From NCBI GenBank assembly GCA_002383485.1, contig DFYY01000022.1, positions 1 through 64,000 of the forward strand: 64,000 bases of DNA. Direction: 5' to 3'. A program made the position numbers and the translations under genes. Positions 62,328 through 64,000 of this stretch are shown piece by piece. Source of the DNA: Bacteroidales bacterium UBA4070. GTDB lineage: Bacteria; Bacteroidota; Bacteroidia; Bacteroidales; VadinHA17. Within the stretch, counting starts at the first letter, position 1; every line of letters begins with the position of its first letter. The notes under the pieces are model-generated. The model ran no database searches. It was given only the letters and a program-made list of their open reading frames with translations, and was not told the DNA's origin.

Positions 62328-63299
62328 TCAGATTCTTGCCATGGCAAGAACAAGTGAGTACATAACAACGGTTACGGTTACGTACATTTTCCTGGCTGTT
62401 TTCGGCCGGGTGCCGGGGAAGCTGCAGGTGATGGAAGTGGATTTGCAGGTTGTCAGGCAGTCACCGCAAAGGGTGCAGGTAATACCCGGTTTTTGTTTTG
62501 CGATGTCATCCGGAGTGAGGGCGTCATACCTGCACACAGATGAGCAGCGCATGCAGGAAGTGCATGAATCCTCAATTCTCATTCTGAAGAGGTTGATGTT
62601 TTTCAGGTAGCTGACAAGTGTTCCAACAGGGCACCATACGGTGCAGTGTATCATCTTCCCCGAACGACGGGTAAAGAATACGATGATTGCAAGACCTGTC
62701 ACACCGGTAGTGACACCCGCGACAAGGGCTGAATCCCTGGATGCACCGGTAATGCGCAATAGGAGAGCCACTGCTATCGACAAAAAGAGGAAACTGTTTT
62801 TCAGAGCCAGTCTTCGGGCAGGAGGGGAAGAGGCTGACCGGTTTTTCGCGAAGGCGGAATCAATGGCGCCGAAATAACAGTACTGGCTGCACCATGCGGG
62901 GCCTGAGAGTAGCACCGCAGAGAGGAATATCAGTGTCATCACTGAGAGTTCACCCCTGTATAGTGGCCCTGAGATGATCAGTGCAGGCACCGGCAGGTGG
63001 AGTTCACCGGTCATGAGGAATATTTTATCGACGGCAATCCCGAAGATCAGCTGGAGAAAGAAAACGACGGAAAATAGTGACCAGCTGATTCTCCTCCAGC
63101 GGCCAGAGCGTTCCTGGATGAGCATGTTGTATTCAAGCACCACGGCAAAGATTGCAACTGCCACAATCTGGATCCACCCGCCGCCGGCAAAGAGCCTCTC
63201 AAAAAGAAGCATCGGCCTCTCCCCGACAAACTGAAGAGGGAGGAGCAGTAGTGCTACGATCGTGCCTGTCAGGGCCGGAAGGAGATATCTGTTTTGCAT
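62328..63299 (-). CDS. NapH/NosR-type membrane polyferredoxin
   Basis: 323 residues with about six membrane helices. Cytoplasmic CxxxC motifs typical of the NapH/NosR/YccM group are present (GPAWCSQYCYFGAID; CTVWCPVGTL), with two 4Fe-4S clusters at the C-terminal side (CTSCMRCSSVCRYD; CTLCGDCLTTCKS). Such proteins pass electrons from the quinone pool to periplasmic reductases. No partner reductase survives here, since nrfHA next to it is deleted, so its present role is unclear. Confidence 0.85.
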   Translation of the reverse strand: MQNRYLLPALTGTIVALLLLPLQFVGERPMLLFERLFAGGGWIQIVAVAIFAVVLEYNMLIQERSGRWRRISWSLFSVVFFLQLIFGIAVDKIFLMTGELHLPVPALIISGPLYRGELSVMTLIFLSAVLLSGPAWCSQYCYFGAIDSAFAKNRSASSPPARRLALKNSFLFLSIAVALLLRITGASRDSALVAGVTTGVTGLAIIVFFTRRSGKMIHCTVWCPVGTLVSYLKNINLFRMRIEDSCTSCMRCSSVCRYDALTPDDIAKQKPGITCTLCGDCLTTCKSTSITCSFPGTRPKTARKMYVTVTVVMYSLVLAMARI

Positions 63300-63389
63300 G
63301 GTACCAGTCGCAGCCGTAAAAATATTGAAAAAACGTTATGCCGGAAGCTTCGGAAAAAAACTATAAATTGGGGGAAGGAAATAGAGGCT

Positions 63390-64000
63390 ATGAGCAGGAG
63401 GTTGTTTTCGGTTATGATGGGCGTTTTTCTGATGTTCGGAACAATACAGGGCCAGGTCAGGGAGACAGGGACCCCTTTCATCAGAAACTTCACCAAGAGC
63501 GATTACAGTGCCAGCACACAAAACTGGGCCGTGGCGCAGGATGGCAAGGGATTCATGTACTTTGCCAACAACGACGGCCTGCTGGTATATGACGGGGTTC
63601 AGTGGCATCTCTATCCGATGCCGAACCACTCTATGGTCAGGTCAATCCATATCAGTGATGAAGGAGAAATTTTCCTCGGTGCCTATAACGATTTCGGGAA
63701 GATGGAGCCTGAACCCAACGGACGACTGGTGTTCCACTCGTTCAGGGAACTGATTCCTGAGGAGTACAGCAATTTTGATGATGTCTGGAATATCTTCCCT
63801 TACAAGGGAAAGATAATGTTCCAGTCATACTATGCCGCATGGTTTTACCGCGAGGGCATCCCGATGGCCGTTGTTACGGCGCCATCAAGGTTTCAGAACT
63901 CCTACAGTGTCAATGGGAGGCTTCTGTTCAACGACGCAAAGAGCGGGCTCATGGAGTTTGACGGCACCAGGCTGGTCAGGCTGACGGGTTGTGAAGCCCT
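63390..64000 (+). CDS. Two-component-regulator-propeller-type protein, 5' part
   Basis: ATG 63390 opens a frame that has no stop before the window ends. A signal peptide (MSRRLFSVMMGVFLMFGTIQGQ) is followed by beta-propeller repeats: NWAVAQDGKGFMYFANNDGLLVYDG, SIHISDEGEIFLGAYNDFG, and later GRLLFNDAKSGLMEFDG. The pattern matches the extracellular sensor of hybrid two-component or propeller/AraC-type regulators of Bacteroidota. The rest, including any kinase or DNA-binding part, lies outside. Confidence 0.85.
   Translation, partial: MSRRLFSVMMGVFLMFGTIQGQVRETGTPFIRNFTKSDYSASTQNWAVAQDGKGFMYFANNDGLLVYDGVQWHLYPMPNHSMVRSIHISDEGEIFLGAYNDFGKMEPEPNGRLVFHSFRELIPEEYSNFDDVWNIFPYKGKIMFQSYYAAWFYREGIPMAVVTAPSRFQNSYSVNGRLLFNDAKSGLMEFDGTRLVRLTGCEA

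Noticed and set aside
1..64000. tRNA, rRNA, tmRNA or other housekeeping RNA genes
   Set aside because: None was recognised on either strand by eye. A covariance-model search would be needed to exclude short ones.

Overview
The window comes from a Bacteroidota chromosome, most likely an anaerobic member of the Bacteroidales or Marinilabiliales. Several features point this way: a SusC/SusD outer-membrane pair, families largely confined to the phylum (the PUR/DUF3276 protein, DUF5606, the long NusB, a LysM plus periplasmic-binding fusion), promoters of the TTTG-N18-TAnnTTTG type, and an NADH-linked [FeFe] hydrogenase operon. No rRNA, tRNA, CRISPR array or phage module was found.

Layout. 1-3150 is a nested transposon scar: an IS1182-family element with both inverted repeats sits inside a decayed IS66-family transposase. 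3230-8538 holds a SusC/SusD pair with a clear promoter and terminator, followed directly by a deleted class-C group II intron. 8589-12544 (minus) carries ftsK, lolA, a 46-residue membrane protein and a lipoprotein. 12704-14849 encodes carbamate kinase and ornithine carbamoyltransferase. 14895-25216 is housekeeping: DUF456, PUR protein, nusB, DUF1573, yajC, YbbR, coaE, TerB/DnaJ, DUF5606, speB, mazG, SAM hydrolase, phoH and purC. 25259-33756 has a LysM/receptor fusion, a TPR protein, a patatin-Omp85 protein and a YgiQ radical-SAM protein.

33822-40478 (minus) is the most distinctive system. It is one eight-gene operon in the order DRTGG protein, RsbW-like ATPase, PHP phosphoesterase, GHKL ATPase, 2Fe-2S ferredoxin, HydB, HydA, HydC. 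A near-perfect Rex operator (17 of 18 consensus bases) lies just upstream. This suggests NADH/NAD+-controlled hydrogen metabolism with an uncharacterised four-gene regulatory or signalling module. 40624-53612 is rich in peptidases (M28, PepT, M14, DPP-IV-like S9, M24 aminopeptidase P, S37), which suggests growth on peptides, including proline-rich ones. Within it lies a DUF6320 plus condensation-type acyltransferase pair. 53798-59537 has an RRM protein, NhaD transport, a beta-CASP nuclease and a Pit phosphate transporter with its DUF47 partner.

59616-61641 is a gene graveyard: a GH35 beta-galactosidase and the nrfH-nrfA nitrite reductase, all collapsed by internal deletions. The nrfA relic has lost the hemes that include the catalytic CxxCK site. 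A second NhaD-family relic at 54270-54636 and the group II intron show the same kind of damage, so loss by internal deletion is a recurring theme in this window. After the graveyard come a pyruvoyl-dependent arginine decarboxylase (which with SpeB completes arginine to agmatine to putrescine), a NapH/NosR-type polyferredoxin, and the start of a beta-propeller sensor or regulator that runs off the right edge.
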